Program-made: the position numbers and the translations under genes | NCBI GenBank assembly: GCA_011772595.1 | Contig: WVZH01000053.1 | Location: 37,575 to 62,963 of the forward strand | Length of the DNA stretch: 25,389 nucleotides | Direction of reading: 5' to 3' | Source of the DNA: Anaerolineales bacterium | Lineage (GTDB): Bacteria; Chloroflexota; Anaerolineae; Anaerolineales; E44-bin32 | The notes under the pieces: generated by a model | Told to the model about the DNA's origin: nothing | Database searches by the model: none | What the model saw: only the letters and a program-made list of their open reading frames with translations | In this document: piece by piece, positions 18,039 through 25,241 of the stretch | Layout of the letters: the number at the start of each line of letters is the position of its first letter | Numbering within the stretch: position 1 is the first letter of the stretch

Positions 18039-18989
18039 CTAGAAACGAAACGCCCGGTTAGGATTCTCGCAGGTCAGTTGTTTGATCTCATCTTCGGAGA
18101 CGCCTTTTTCCTTCAATGCAGGTATGAATTTCTCAACTATGTCCACAAAGCCGCGGTACCCACCTTCCGGTTCCCCCTTGGGTCTCCCTGGTTGATACCA
18201 GCCAGCATCGTGAGATAGGAGGATCTTATCGATGTGTCCAGCTTCTATCAGCTTAAGGGTGTAATCGACCATCATCTCTTGTGACTGCCACGCGGCACCA
18301 ATTGCGTCAAATTCAACGAAGACACCCATATTTGCTGCTTCGAGGTGGATTGATACGTCAGTTTCAAGATTCGCATGCACCCAGATAAACCGGGAAAGGT
18401 CAAAATCCAGCGCAGCACACACTTCAACCTGCCGCTGGAATACCTCCCCGCTGGCTGTGTGGCTGGCCACCGCTGCACCGGTTTTGCCACTGGCGATTGC
18501 CGCTGATTCTAGCAGGCGAGATTCAAGAGGCGTAGGTCCATCATCACTCATTGCGATCTTGATAAACCCTGCCTTTGCTCCCGTACCTTCCATGCCCACC
18601 GTGAGTTCTTTCGCCCATCCATCGGCAAACGCCTCAGGAGTCCATGTTCTTTGTGACTCTGGTACAAACGCCTCTCGGTAAATGCCAGTCGGGGCAATGA
18701 TATGGATTAGAGTAATTTCACTCAGGATTTGTAAAATCTGTAAGTTCCTGCCCACACCAATGGTAGAACACTCCACCAGTGCGGTCACTCCAGCTGCACG
18801 AGCCTCCAGAAGAATGGGCTGCATGGATTGCACCACATCATCAGGAACCGCCGTGGCATAATCTGGAACACTGGGGCCTCTCAAATCGGTGAAAAGATGT
18901 TCATGCGGAAGAAAAATGCCTTCATCAATGAACGGGACAGCACCTTTTATGGTTTGAAGGAATAATTGGCGTTCTGCTTTCATCAGCAT
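18039..18989 (-). CDS. Phosphotriesterase-family metal-dependent hydrolase, possible lactonase
   Basis: The 316-residue protein belongs to the amidohydrolase superfamily. The binuclear metal ligands are H29-E-H31 (FLPHEHLF), the carboxylatable K143 (FIKIAMS), H176 (ASHTASG), H204 (WVHANLE) and D260 (LLSHDAG). SHTASG and the final TCENPNRAFRF are typical of the phosphotriesterase homology group. Characterised bacterial members in sugar clusters include lactonases for phosphorylated or free pentono-lactones. An arabinono-lactone or related ester is therefore a reasonable guess between araA and the (broken) sugar reductase. There is no signal peptide, so it acts in the cytosol. The start could be the ATG at 18989 or the one at 18983, which has slightly better spacing. 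Confidence 0.88.
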   Translation of the reverse strand: MLMKAERQLFLQTIKGAVPFIDEGIFLPHEHLFTDLRGPSVPDYATAVPDDVVQSMQPILLEARAAGVTALVECSTIGVGRNLQILQILSEITLIHIIAPTGIYREAFVPESQRTWTPEAFADGWAKELTVGMEGTGAKAGFIKIAMSDDGPTPLESRLLESAAIASGKTGAAVASHTASGEVFQRQVEVCAALDFDLSRFIWVHANLETDVSIHLEAANMGVFVEFDAIGAAWQSQEMMVDYTLKLIEAGHIDKILLSHDAGWYQPGRPKGEPEGGYRGFVDIVEKFIPALKEKGVSEDEIKQLTCENPNRAFRF

Positions 18990-19012
18990 TCCCCAACCAA
19001 TTATCCAGAGCC

Positions 19013-20509
19013 CTACGCCAAATGATAATAAACCTCATTCCATTTCAGTTCTTTTTTAAATTCGGATACTTGGGTATCACCATCGATTAATAGATATTCT
19101 ATCCCGACCATATCGGCAAAATCTTCCAGATGCTTTGCTGTCAATGCTTTGCTGAATCCGGTATGGTGTGGTCCACCAGCCAAGATCCATGTGGTAGCTG
19201 CTATGGACAAATCCGGTTTGGGAACCCACAGCGCTCTGGCAACCGGGAGTTTTGGCATCGCCTGTTCTGGGGTCACCACATCCACCTCGTTGACGATCAT
19301 CCTGAAGCGTGAGCCCAGGTCTAAAATAGCGGCGTTGAGCGCTGGTCCTGGGGCGACATCAAACACCAACCGAACCGGGTCCGCCTTGCCTCCGATGCCC
19401 AGTGGATGAATCTCCAACGAGGGTTTGCCATCGGCGATCGACTCGCAAATTTCGAGCATGTGCGCGCCAAGCACCTTGTCTCCATCCGGGTTGAAGTGAT
19501 AGGTGTAATCTTCCATGAATGAGGTTCCCCCCTCCAATCCTGCACTCATCACTTTCATCGCCCGTACCAGGGCACATGTTTTCCAATCGCCTTCAGCGCC
19601 AAAGCCGTAACCATCAGCCATCAAGCGCTGCACTGCAATCCCCGGGAGTTGAACCAGCCCATGCAGATTTTCGAACGTGTCGGTGAACCCTTTGAAATCA
19701 CCTTCATCCAGAAATGCCCTCAAGCCCAGTTCGATCTTGGCTGCTTCACGCACAGACTGGGCTAATGCGCCACCAGATTTTACGGATGCTGCCATCTGGT
19801 ACTGTTTTTCATACTCGGATATCAAGCCATCGACATCCGCTTCTGATACTCTGTCAATGAAAGCAACTAAATCGCCGACTCCGTATCCGTTGACTGAATA
19901 GCCGAATTGGATCTGCGCTGTGACCTTATCGCCTTCAGTTACCGCCACTTCACGCATATTGTCACCGAACCTGGCGATCTTCCCACCCTGGGCATCCGCA
20001 AAGGCACAGGCAGCACGGACCCAGACATCGAGTTCCCTCAAAACGTTTTCATCCTGCCAGTGACCAACGATCACTTTCCTGTTTATCCGCATTCTGGTGT
20101 TGATGAATCCGAACTCCCGACCACCATGTGCCGACTGATTCAGGTTCATGAAATCCATGTCAATCGTCGCCCACGGGATCTCTTCATTGAATTGGGTGTG
20201 CAAATGCACGAAGGGTTTCTGCAAGGCTTTCAATCCCGCTATCCACATTTTTGCGGGTGAAAATGTGTGCATCCAGACGATCAAGCCAGCACACTGCGGG
20301 GAACTATTGGCTTCCTGACAGAGCTTGTAAATCGCATCCGAGGTTGTGAGCACCGGCTTTGCTACGACATTCACGGGCAACCTGTTCGATTCTCCCAATC
20401 CGCGCGCAATCGCATTTGAATTCTCTGCAACGAGTGCTAAGGTGTCTTCTCCATATAAATGCTGGCTACCTGCAACGAACCAAACTTCGAACCGCTTCAA
20501 CGCATCCAT
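19013..20509 (-). CDS. araA: L-arabinose isomerase
   Basis: The enzyme converts L-arabinose to L-ribulose, the first step of the pathway. From the ATG at 20509 the protein has 498 residues. E306 (GAEGDW), E333 (FMEDYTYH) and H350 (GAHMLE) then fall exactly at the catalytic and Mn-binding numbers of the 500-residue E. coli AraA, with the fourth ligand in GGPHHTGFS near 450. The N-terminus [18 protein letters not shown] is diagnostic. GGAG is eight bases ahead of 20509. The longer frame from 20653 runs into the permease gene and would begin with an unrelated Cys/His-rich extension. The gene lies 35 bases after the second permease, so transport and first catalysis are co-expressed. Confidence 0.97.
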   Translation of the reverse strand: MDALKRFEVWFVAGSQHLYGEDTLALVAENSNAIARGLGESNRLPVNVVAKPVLTTSDAIYKLCQEANSSPQCAGLIVWMHTFSPAKMWIAGLKALQKPFVHLHTQFNEEIPWATIDMDFMNLNQSAHGGREFGFINTRMRINRKVIVGHWQDENVLRELDVWVRAACAFADAQGGKIARFGDNMREVAVTEGDKVTAQIQFGYSVNGYGVGDLVAFIDRVSEADVDGLISEYEKQYQMAASVKSGGALAQSVREAAKIELGLRAFLDEGDFKGFTDTFENLHGLVQLPGIAVQRLMADGYGFGAEGDWKTCALVRAMKVMSAGLEGGTSFMEDYTYHFNPDGDKVLGAHMLEICESIADGKPSLEIHPLGIGGKADPVRLVFDVAPGPALNAAILDLGSRFRMIVNEVDVVTPEQAMPKLPVARALWVPKPDLSIAATTWILAGGPHHTGFSKALTAKHLEDFADMVGIEYLLIDGDTQVSEFKKELKWNEVYYHLA

Positions 20510-20544
20510 AACCATAACTCCAGTTTGATTCTTCTTCCATTCAA

Positions 20545-21384
20545 TTATGCCCCGGCAAGAGCACCAGCAGTGATCCCTTCCACAAAACGACGCTGGAAGA
20601 ACAAGAACAGGATGAGCAAAGGAACAACGCTGATCGTCGCCAGAGCCATCCATTCACGATATTGTGTATATCCAGCTGGACCTTGCATTTGCAGCATCAG
20701 AAGTGGCAAGGTGAACATTTCTTGTTTCTTGAGATAAATTGAAGGCAACAGATAATTATTCCAGGTAGCCATAAACGAGATCAGGCCTAAAGTAACCATG
20801 CCCGGGCGTACAATCGGCAGGATCACTCTCCAGAATATCGCGAATTCGCTGGCGCCATCGATCCGGGCTGCATCCATTATTTCTTCGTTGACTGTTGAGA
20901 TATACTGGCGCATGAAGAAAATACCGAAAGCATTCGCTGCGCCAGGAATAATCAAAGGGAAATATGTATTGAACCAGCCGAAATATTTGACCATCATGAT
21001 ATACGATGGCACGATGAAGATTGCATAGGGGATGATCATTGTGCCTAGTAGAAATCCAAAAAGGGCTTTCCTTCCGGGAAATCGGAATTTAGCGAAGCCA
21101 TAGCCTCCTAAAGTACAGAAAAATAATGACGCTGCTGTAGCAAGCGTCGAAACAAGTGCTGTGTTACCTAATGCCCTCAAGGCATTGATCTCTCCGAATA
21201 TAAAGCGGTAACCATCAAGCGACATATTGGGCGAAATCAGGACCGGCGGAATACCAAAGATCTCATCATAAGGTTTAAAAGAGGTGCTCAACATCCACAG
21301 GAAGGGTAGGATCATGAAGATCGAAAGTATGATCAAACCCGCAGAAATAAGGAAATTGATCGTTAAGGAACGCAGTTTGTTCAT
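20545..21384 (-). CDS. ABC sugar transporter permease, MalG/AraQ type
   Basis: This 279-residue inner-membrane permease of the CUT1 class has six predicted helices. The cytoplasmic EAA loop is [24 protein letters not shown], with the conserved G about 190, where the ATPase docks. The N-terminus has the usual short cytoplasmic tail and '[18 protein letters not shown]', and the C-terminus reads [14 protein letters not shown], as in MalG-like subunits. It starts 11 bases after the first permease stops, with AAGGA upstream. Together they form the membrane channel for an arabinose-containing oligosaccharide. Confidence 0.95.
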   Translation of the reverse strand: MNKLRSLTINFLISAGLIILSIFMILPFLWMLSTSFKPYDEIFGIPPVLISPNMSLDGYRFIFGEINALRALGNTALVSTLATAASLFFCTLGGYGFAKFRFPGRKALFGFLLGTMIIPYAIFIVPSYIMMVKYFGWFNTYFPLIIPGAANAFGIFFMRQYISTVNEEIMDAARIDGASEFAIFWRVILPIVRPGMVTLGLISFMATWNNYLLPSIYLKKQEMFTLPLLMLQMQGPAGYTQYREWMALATISVVPLLILFLFFQRRFVEGITAGALAGA

Positions 21385-21395
21385 GGTTTTCTTCC

Positions 21396-22334
21396 TTATT
21401 GATCCTCGCGACCGAAGTAACGGAGCTGTAATAAGGACACTGCGAAGATGAGCAAAGCGTATACGTAGGACATGGCCGAAGCGCGCCCATATCGGAAGTC
21501 TTGGAAGGCAACGTTGTAGACATGCAGGAAAGGCGTAAGATTTGCTCGCATGGGTCCACCAGGGACCGTCGTTAGCGCATAGACTTCATTGAACAAGGCA
21601 AACGTCCCCATGGTGGACAATATCAATGAGAAGATAATTACTGGTCGCAATAAAGGGATTGTGATGTGGAAAAAAGCCTGTACGGGTGTCGCACCATCTA
21701 TCTGGGCAGCTTCAGTTAATTCACGCGGGATCGTCTGCAATCCAGCCAGCATCAATACCATGTTGTATCCCAACCAACCCCAGATGACGAGTAAACATAG
21801 GGAGATCCGAGCCCACCACTCATTCTCCAGCCAAGGTACACCGGATATTCCCACCAGATTGAATAGTATATTGAACAGTCCACCATCTTGTTCCAATAAT
21901 AAGCGGAACGTGAAGCCAGCGGCGATCATTGAGGTTACGTATGGGGCGAAGACCAGCGTGCGATAGAAACGAAAGCCTCGCACACGGCGTGAGTTTAGAA
22001 TCACAGCCAGCACGATGGCCAGGAATGTCATGATGGGGACATACATGAAGAACAGGATCACACCGTTGCCGATAGATTTCCAAAACACTTCCCCCCCGCC
22101 TGGCTTGAACAGGTACTCGAAATTCTTCAGACCAACAAATTCTATGGGTCCCAACCCATCCCACCTGGCGAAGATCAAATACAAAGAAAACAGAAATGGG
22201 CCTAATCCAAAAATCATCCAGAGGATGTAAAAGGGCGATATGAATGTGTATGCCCAGCGATTTTTCCACATCTGTTTCCAGAGCTTAGATTTCCTGGAAA
22301 CATCTGTCTGTGCGGAATTAACGTTTTCTGCCAT
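21396..22334 (-). CDS. ABC sugar transporter permease, MalF/UgpA type
   Basis: This 312-residue permease has a charged N-terminal segment, then YTFISPFYILWMIFGLGPFLFS as first helix and an EAA loop ELTEAAQIDGATPVQAFFHI before the last helices. I place the start at 22334, because AGAGGTGG lies about nine bases ahead; the GTG at 22346 lies inside that ribosome-binding site region. It follows the binding-protein gene after 74 bases that contain a strong hairpin, and pairs with the MalG-type subunit. Confidence 0.93.
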   Translation of the reverse strand: MAENVNSAQTDVSRKSKLWKQMWKNRWAYTFISPFYILWMIFGLGPFLFSLYLIFARWDGLGPIEFVGLKNFEYLFKPGGGEVFWKSIGNGVILFFMYVPIMTFLAIVLAVILNSRRVRGFRFYRTLVFAPYVTSMIAAGFTFRLLLEQDGGLFNILFNLVGISGVPWLENEWWARISLCLLVIWGWLGYNMVLMLAGLQTIPRELTEAAQIDGATPVQAFFHITIPLLRPVIIFSLILSTMGTFALFNEVYALTTVPGGPMRANLTPFLHVYNVAFQDFRYGRASAMSYVYALLIFAVSLLQLRYFGREDQ

Positions 22335-22356
22335 AAATACACCCACCTCTCACAGG

Positions 22357-22394
22357 AAGTTGAGGGGAGATCTTCATGACTCTCCCCTCAACTT
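22357..22394 (-). repeat. 14-bp perfect inverted repeat between binding-protein and permease genes
   Basis: AAGTTGAGGGGAGA (22357-22370) and TCTCCCCTCAACTT (22381-22394) form a perfect 14-bp stem with a 10-base loop. It starts 14 bases after the binding-protein stop codon and is not followed by a T-run on the minus strand. In many importer operons such a hairpin protects the binding-protein mRNA from 3' decay or reduces readthrough, so that binding protein is made in excess of permeases. That role is inferred from position. Confidence 0.8.
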
Positions 22395-22408
22395 TATGTC
22401 CCATTCTT

Positions 22409-23818
22409 TTACTCGAGGTTGGAACGGATCTCAGCAGCTGCTTCTTCTAACGCCTCCTGCGCTGACAACACTCCAGCAGCATACTGCTGGATCGCATTCG
22501 ATACAGCGCTGTTCATCATGTCGTAGTTCGGACCATAGATGCCTGCGCTGGGTATGCGCTGCACAACGTCAGCGTACAGCCGGAAAGTGACCTGACCAGC
22601 AAAGAAATCATTGGGAGTATCGAAGATCTCATCGTCGTAGGTCGTTTCCAGAGAGGGGATGAAACCACTGACCTCGAACATCTTCAGCTGGCTCTCCTCT
22701 CGTCCGAGACAGAATTCGACGAAAGCCCATGCCGCCTCCGGATTCGGAGCCTGTGCTGGGATCACGAAGACGGACCCACCATCATTCGATGTGCGCGGGC
22801 CATCACCCGTGACGCTCGGCATCTCGGCCACACCCCAGAGTCCAGCCGTGCCTGGAGCGATCCATCCCTTCAGGAAGACCTCCATCCAAGCTGCTTCGAT
22901 GAGGGTTGCAATGGGGCCTTCAGAGATTTCTACCGTACCAAATTCCTGGTACCATGCATCCGTCCATTCAAGATTATCCGAGGTCATCTCTGCATCCCAG
23001 AAATCTCCCAGTAATTCCAGTGTGGCCACATTCCCGGCGCTATTAACAGTGATATCACCGGTATCCAGATCGTAATAACCAAGGCCTTGCTCCCATAAAA
23101 GGATCTCGTATAGCCTTCCGTAGTTGTTGGCTTTATTGTGCGCGAAGCAATACGCCCCGGTTGTTTCTTTGATCGTCTGGCAAGCCTCGAAGTAAGCCTC
23201 AAAATCTGAAATTAGGGCCGAGACTTCGTCTGGTTCACTCGGTAACCCCGCGGCTTCAAATACATCACGACGGTAATACATGACAACTGGACCGGAGTCC
23301 CATGGCAAGCAGTAATACTTTCCATCCAAAGTGCAATCCGTCCATTTATAGGCATTCATTTTGTCAATGTAGGGAGCGACTCGATCGGTCAGATCCATCA
23401 GACCAGCCCCCCCGCCCATGTGAACAAACTGCGCCAGATGGCTGTTCTCCACGAGACTGACATCGGGAAGTCCTTCACCAGCTGTAAATGCAAGCGGTAA
23501 GTTGGTGTAAACGTCGGCAGGATCGGTGATCATGAACTCGACTTCGATATCCGGATATTCGGCGTTGAAATCAGCCAGGACACCACTTCCCTCGATGGTA
23601 TCCACCAATGCGGACGACCACCCCCATACAACGATGTGTCCGGATGGTTTCTCAGGTGCTGCTTCTTCAGCTACCTCCCCTTCCACCTCACCTTCTTCCT
23701 CTACTGGCGCAGAAACGACAGGTTCTTCGGTCTCACCTGCTGTTCCGCATGCAGAGAGCACCATGGACAGGATGACAAGAAGGAAAAGGATGGTTTTGGA
23801 CAACTTCTTGACGTTCAT
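22409..23818 (-). CDS. ABC sugar transporter substrate-binding lipoprotein
   Basis: The 469-residue protein has a signal peptide ending in the lipobox LSAC (C24). An acidic Glu/Pro/Val linker (about 28-60) precedes the mature domain, starting HIVVWGWSSALVDTI. The two-lobed family 1 solute-binding fold shows in LADFNAEYPDIEVEF, LPLAFTAGEGLPDVSLVEN, YYCLPWDSGPVVMYYRRDVFEAAGLP and NPEAAWAFVEFCLG. It would be anchored outside the membrane and hand sugar to the two permeases. The ligand is probably an arabinose/galactose oligosaccharide, inferred from the downstream enzymes. AAGGAGAGG lies just before the ATG. It is the first gene of the operon after the promoter/operator region. Confidence 0.95.
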   Translation of the reverse strand: MNVKKLSKTILFLLVILSMVLSACGTAGETEEPVVSAPVEEEGEVEGEVAEEAAPEKPSGHIVVWGWSSALVDTIEGSGVLADFNAEYPDIEVEFMITDPADVYTNLPLAFTAGEGLPDVSLVENSHLAQFVHMGGGAGLMDLTDRVAPYIDKMNAYKWTDCTLDGKYYCLPWDSGPVVMYYRRDVFEAAGLPSEPDEVSALISDFEAYFEACQTIKETTGAYCFAHNKANNYGRLYEILLWEQGLGYYDLDTGDITVNSAGNVATLELLGDFWDAEMTSDNLEWTDAWYQEFGTVEISEGPIATLIEAAWMEVFLKGWIAPGTAGLWGVAEMPSVTGDGPRTSNDGGSVFVIPAQAPNPEAAWAFVEFCLGREESQLKMFEVSGFIPSLETTYDDEIFDTPNDFFAGQVTFRLYADVVQRIPSAGIYGPNYDMMNSAVSNAIQQYAAGVLSAQEALEEAAAEIRSNLE

Positions 23819-23878
23819 TTTCCTCTCCTTAAGAGATTCTTACTCTGTTGCGATATGGCAGTATCGATGAGTATCGTA

Positions 23879-23909
23879 TAATTAGGGTGAGCGCTCGCGA
23901 ATCAGTCAA
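23879..23909 (-). promoter_or_regulatory. Candidate promoter of the sugar operon
   Basis: On the minus strand TTGACT (23909-23904) and TAATTA (23884-23879) are separated by 19 bases. Both are fair matches to sigma-70 elements, but the spacing is one or two bases long. The palindromic operator 23887-23898 lies wholly inside the spacer, so a bound repressor would block polymerase. The start of transcription would be roughly 50 bases before the binding-protein ATG. Confidence 0.4.
23887..23898. promoter_or_regulatory. LacI-type operator for the sugar operon
   Basis: GTGAGCGCTCGC is palindromic at 10 of 12 positions with a central CG. It differs in a single base from the core of the symmetric lac operator (GTGAGCGCTCAC). 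The regulator encoded next door has the recognition helix SRQTVSRV, close to SYQTVSRV in E. coli LacI. It sits in the candidate promoter. Confidence 0.65.
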
Positions 23910-23922
23910 ACCATGATTTGAC
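23905..23922. repeat. Palindrome overlapping the -35 region
   Basis: GTCAAA and TTTGAC form 6-bp perfect arms 6 bases apart. They are framed by further complementary pentamers, GCGAA (23897-23901) and TTCGC (23931-23935). It overlaps the TTGACT hexamer and abuts the operator. It could be a site for a second regulator. Confidence 0.45.
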
Positions 23923-23935
23923 GGTTTGCGTTCGC

Positions 23936-23984
23936 AGGGAAGTGCATCTCATGGGGTCGCTGTCCTATCGGGAAGCACTTCCCT
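23936..23984. repeat. 10-bp inverted repeat with 29-base loop between lacI and the sugar operon
   Basis: AGGGAAGTGC (23936-23945) and GCACTTCCCT (23975-23984) are perfect complements. The right arm is itself part of a smaller palindrome GGGAAG-CA-CTTCCC (23970-23983), so two alternative foldings compete. No T-run follows on the minus strand. It may terminate or attenuate readthrough from lacI. Confidence 0.5.
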
Positions 23985-24011
23985 TTCTTTGTTGATGATT
24001 TCTCTCTCCAA
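23949..24011 (-). CDS. Candidate 20-residue leader ORF upstream of the sugar promoter
   Basis: AGGAGG (24018-24023 on the minus strand) lies six bases before a TTG at 24011. This opens a 20-codon frame (MEREIINKEREVLPDRTATP) ending in TGA at 23949. The ribosome-binding site is the best in this region, and the frame runs through the right arm of the inverted repeat at 23936-23984. It has no codon bias that would suggest classic amino-acid attenuation. It may be only a chance ORF in the lacI 3' untranslated region. Confidence 0.25.
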   Translation of the reverse strand: MEREIINKEREVLPDRTATP

Positions 24012-24067
24012 TAACCACCTCCTCTATCCTGGTTTCATGCTTTGTGATTGCGTCGATTGGCCAACGT

Positions 24068-25117
24068 TCAGCCTGCTGGTTGTACAGATTTCGTGCTTTC
24101 ACGGACGATTAACTCAGGCTCAATGATGGTCATTTTTGGTTCGAGGTCAGTTTCTCCTCTTTGCCACGCCTCTATTAACTCGACGAGTGTTTGAACAGCT
24201 GTGCATCCAACTTTATATTGATCCTGATAGATGGTCGTTAATGGTGGCCAATAGTAGGCTGCATCGGGAATGCCGTCAAAACCAACGACAGCCAATTCAT
24301 CCGGGATTTTGATCCCGTCCCGACAAGCGATCTGTATGACACTCAAGGCCATTTGATCGTTGCCCACAAACACACCGTTCATGCCCGGATAGTCATCCAG
24401 GAGTCGTTGAAAGGCTTGTTCTCCACTGCGGGAAGACCAATTCCCCTCTGCAGCAAATTTCTCATCAACTCTCAGATTGGCGTCGAGGAGCGCATCCAAC
24501 CAACCTTGTTTGCGCTGCTGCGCCTCCCACCAATCCAACGGTCCGGATATATGCCCAATTTTGTCCTTGCCCTGTTCAATGAGATGCTCCGTCGCCATCC
24601 TCCCACCGAGGTAATTGTCAACCGAAACGATCGACAAGCCTTTTTGAACCTGCATCGTGAGAAAGATCAAGGGAACTGACAAATCGGGGAGCTGATCTTG
24701 CAGCCAATCCCTGTTCTCACCGACTTCAGGGACTGCCCAAATGATGCCGTCAACCTGTCTCGAGAGAAACCACTGCAAAAGTGGATCGACGTCATTGGTT
24801 GTGAAACCGAGTAATTCTTTCAGCAACAGTCCATACCCCATCTCTTCAGCCATCTCGGTGATCCCGTTGAGTGTTCTGGATGGGCCGACAAATTTCAAAC
24901 CCGCGATGACGACGCCGATGGTGTAACTGCGCTGTTGAATCAAACTGCGCGCGATCGCGCTGGGTCGATACCCCAACCTTTCGATCACTTCCTGCACGCG
25001 CTCACGTGTCTCCGGGGCGACGTCCGGGCGATTGTTGATCACCCGTGAGACCGTTTGCCGGGAGACATTGGCTTCTTTGGCTACCTGGTGGATGGTGACT
25101 CGCTTCTTCTGGCTCAT
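24068..25117 (-). CDS. LacI-family transcriptional repressor of the arabinoside locus
   Basis: The 349-residue protein begins with an N-terminal helix-turn-helix (residues about 6-27: RVTIHQVAKEANVSRQTVSRV) and a hinge helix ending RPSAIARSL. A periplasmic-binding-protein-like effector domain follows (YTIGVVIAGL, FVGNDQMALSVIQIA, LAVVGFDGIPDAAYYWPPLTTI). The recognition helix differs from that of E. coli LacI chiefly in R for Y17 and keeps Q18 and the TVSRV core, matching the lac-like operators nearby. The effector is presumably a sugar from the imported glycan. It is transcribed towards the operon it is proposed to control. There is no clear ribosome-binding site before the ATG, so translation may be modest. 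Confidence 0.93.
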   Translation of the reverse strand: MSQKKRVTIHQVAKEANVSRQTVSRVINNRPDVAPETRERVQEVIERLGYRPSAIARSLIQQRSYTIGVVIAGLKFVGPSRTLNGITEMAEEMGYGLLLKELLGFTTNDVDPLLQWFLSRQVDGIIWAVPEVGENRDWLQDQLPDLSVPLIFLTMQVQKGLSIVSVDNYLGGRMATEHLIEQGKDKIGHISGPLDWWEAQQRKQGWLDALLDANLRVDEKFAAEGNWSSRSGEQAFQRLLDDYPGMNGVFVGNDQMALSVIQIACRDGIKIPDELAVVGFDGIPDAAYYWPPLTTIYQDQYKVGCTAVQTLVELIEAWQRGETDLEPKMTIIEPELIVRESTKSVQPAG

Positions 25118-25148
25118 AAATTGTGATTTCTATGGAAAAAATGACCCT

Positions 25149-25160
25149 GTGATCGTTCCC
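25149..25160. promoter_or_regulatory. Weak operator-like site in the lacI leader
   Basis: GTGATCGTTCCC is palindromic at 8 of 12 positions with the same central CG, and lies 48 bases centre-to-centre from the stronger site at 25197-25208. It may be an auxiliary site or chance. Confidence 0.2.
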
Positions 25161-25163
25161 GCT

Positions 25164-25199
25164 AACGTGACCGTGAACGTGACCGTGAACGTGACCGTG
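25164..25199. repeat. Three 12-base tandem repeats made of operator half-sites
   Basis: The unit AACGTGACCGTG occurs three times without a mismatch, and continues into the palindrome GTGACCGTTCAC. Viewed as hexamers it is an array of GTGAMC half-sites at 6-base steps. It lies in the predicted 5' untranslated leader of lacI. Confidence 0.85.
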
Positions 25200-25208
25200 A
25201 CCGTTCAC
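25197..25208. promoter_or_regulatory. LacI-type operator at the lacI start site (autoregulation)
   Basis: GTGACCGTTCAC (GTGAACGGTCAC on the minus strand) is palindromic at 10 of 12 positions with a central CG. It shares the form GTGA-N-CG-N-TC-R-C with the operator of the sugar operon. It covers the predicted +1 of the lacI promoter, so the repressor probably limits its own synthesis. Confidence 0.6.
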
Positions 25209-25212
25209 AGCC

Positions 25213-25241
25213 ATAATAGCAAATTCGGACATACGTGTCAA
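25213..25241 (-). promoter_or_regulatory. sigma-70 promoter of the lacI gene
   Basis: On the minus strand a perfect -35 TTGACA (25241-25236) and a good -10 TATTAT (25218-25213) are separated by exactly 17 bases. Transcription should begin near 25205, giving a leader of roughly 88 bases before the lacI ATG. Confidence 0.8.

Noticed and set aside
19013..20653. Longer AraA start adding 48 residues at the N-terminus
   Set aside because: It overlaps the permease gene, adds a Cys/His-rich segment foreign to AraA, and destroys the exact match of catalytic residue numbers to E. coli AraA obtained from the 20509 start.
23936..24067. CRISPR-like or mobile-element repeats near the inverted repeats upstream of the sugar operon
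   Set aside because: There are only two or three partial copies of GGGAAG, no regular spacers, no transposase and no target-site duplication.
25002..25241. 79-codon ORF giving a His-Gly-Val repeat peptide across the lacI start
   Set aside because: The repeat peptide is just the translation of the 12-base tandem repeat, and the frame overlaps lacI out of frame.
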